From an uncultured Collinsella sp. (GTDB taxonomy: Bacteria > Actinomycetota > Coriobacteriia > Coriobacteriales > Coriobacteriaceae): a stretch of DNA of 33,284 bases. The stretch spans positions 1 to 33,284 of the forward strand of contig CALGZY010000202.1 in the NCBI GenBank assembly GCA_937934355.1, written 5' to 3'. Below are positions 33,156 to 33,284 of this stretch, one piece after another; the stretch's first letter is position 1, and each line of letters starts with the position of its first letter. The notes beneath the pieces were generated by a model that searched no databases, was not told the origin of the DNA, and saw only the letters and a list, made by a program, of their open reading frames with translations. A program made the translations under genes and the position numbers.

Positions 33156-33284
33156 TTATTTCTTCCCTAACCGGCTGAAGCCCCAGAACGTCAGGGGCCA
33201 TACGCATCCGGCGAACAGCACCACCAGCAGATAGCGGATACCGCCGGCGATCTCCGCCGCCCCGCCGCACAGCGCGATGAGCGG
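33156..33284 (-). CDS. C-terminal end of a membrane protein, cut by the window edge
   Basis: The last 42 residues of a minus-strand gene, running off the window. It contains a hydrophobic helix (IRYLLVVLFAGCVWPLTFW) and a short basic tail GFSRLGKK. The family cannot be assigned; it resembles the end of a multi-pass transporter. The frame is open to the window end and a bidirectional terminator follows its stop codon. Confidence 0.55.
   Translation of the reverse strand, partial: PLIALCGGAAEIAGGIRYLLVVLFAGCVWPLTFWGFSRLGKK

Overview
The window looks like a chromosomal segment of a gut actinobacterium of the Coriobacteriia, most probably Collinsella. This is inferred from gene content, high GC and codon style; no 16S or marker gene is present. 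About 30.8 kb is devoted mainly to lactose and galactose use. The last ~2.4 kb (from about 30,850) has a different codon style and different intergenic repeats and probably derives from a Firmicute, joined in frame inside an ABC permease gene. An assembly chimera is the simplest explanation.

Layout. 1-1.45 kb: a Fic protein whose promoter carries a 29-bp inverted repeat made of four 9-bp boxes at exact 20-bp steps. 1.5-11.3 kb: two paralogous cassettes, each with a 6-phospho-beta-galactosidase (lacG) and a lactose-type PTS EIICB (lacE) on the minus strand and a divergent LacI regulator. Cassette 1 is bracketed by arrays of a 45-nt palindromic element. 11.5-16.7 kb: one EIIA-Lac (lacF), an unknown membrane protein, lacA-lacB, a LacX-type epimerase and lacC. 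17-18.5 kb: an AAA ATPase/DUF4143 protein between 39-bp direct repeats. 18.5-22.8 kb: galK-galT with a divergent LacI regulator. 22.9-26.1 kb: a flavodiiron protein, a DeoR regulator and a divergent GatY/KbaY-type class II aldolase. 26.1-31 kb: a nested 153-bp palindrome, a NUDIX-Vsr fusion and a BceAB-like ABC transporter. 31-33.3 kb: the tail of an LCP protein, an EamA transporter and a partial membrane protein.

How the genes work together. Lactose is taken up and phosphorylated by LacE with LacF, and LacG splits lactose-6-phosphate. Galactose-6-phosphate then goes through LacAB and LacC to tagatose-1,6-bisphosphate. No class I LacD is present; the class II aldolase at 25.25 kb probably takes that step. 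GalK and GalT serve unphosphorylated galactose (no galE in the window). A single EIIA appears to serve both EIICB proteins. The three LacI-controlled divergent promoters share operators of the form TG-N3-ACGT-N3-CA, while the lacF and lacAB promoters share a different pair of boxes, which suggests at least two layers of sugar control.
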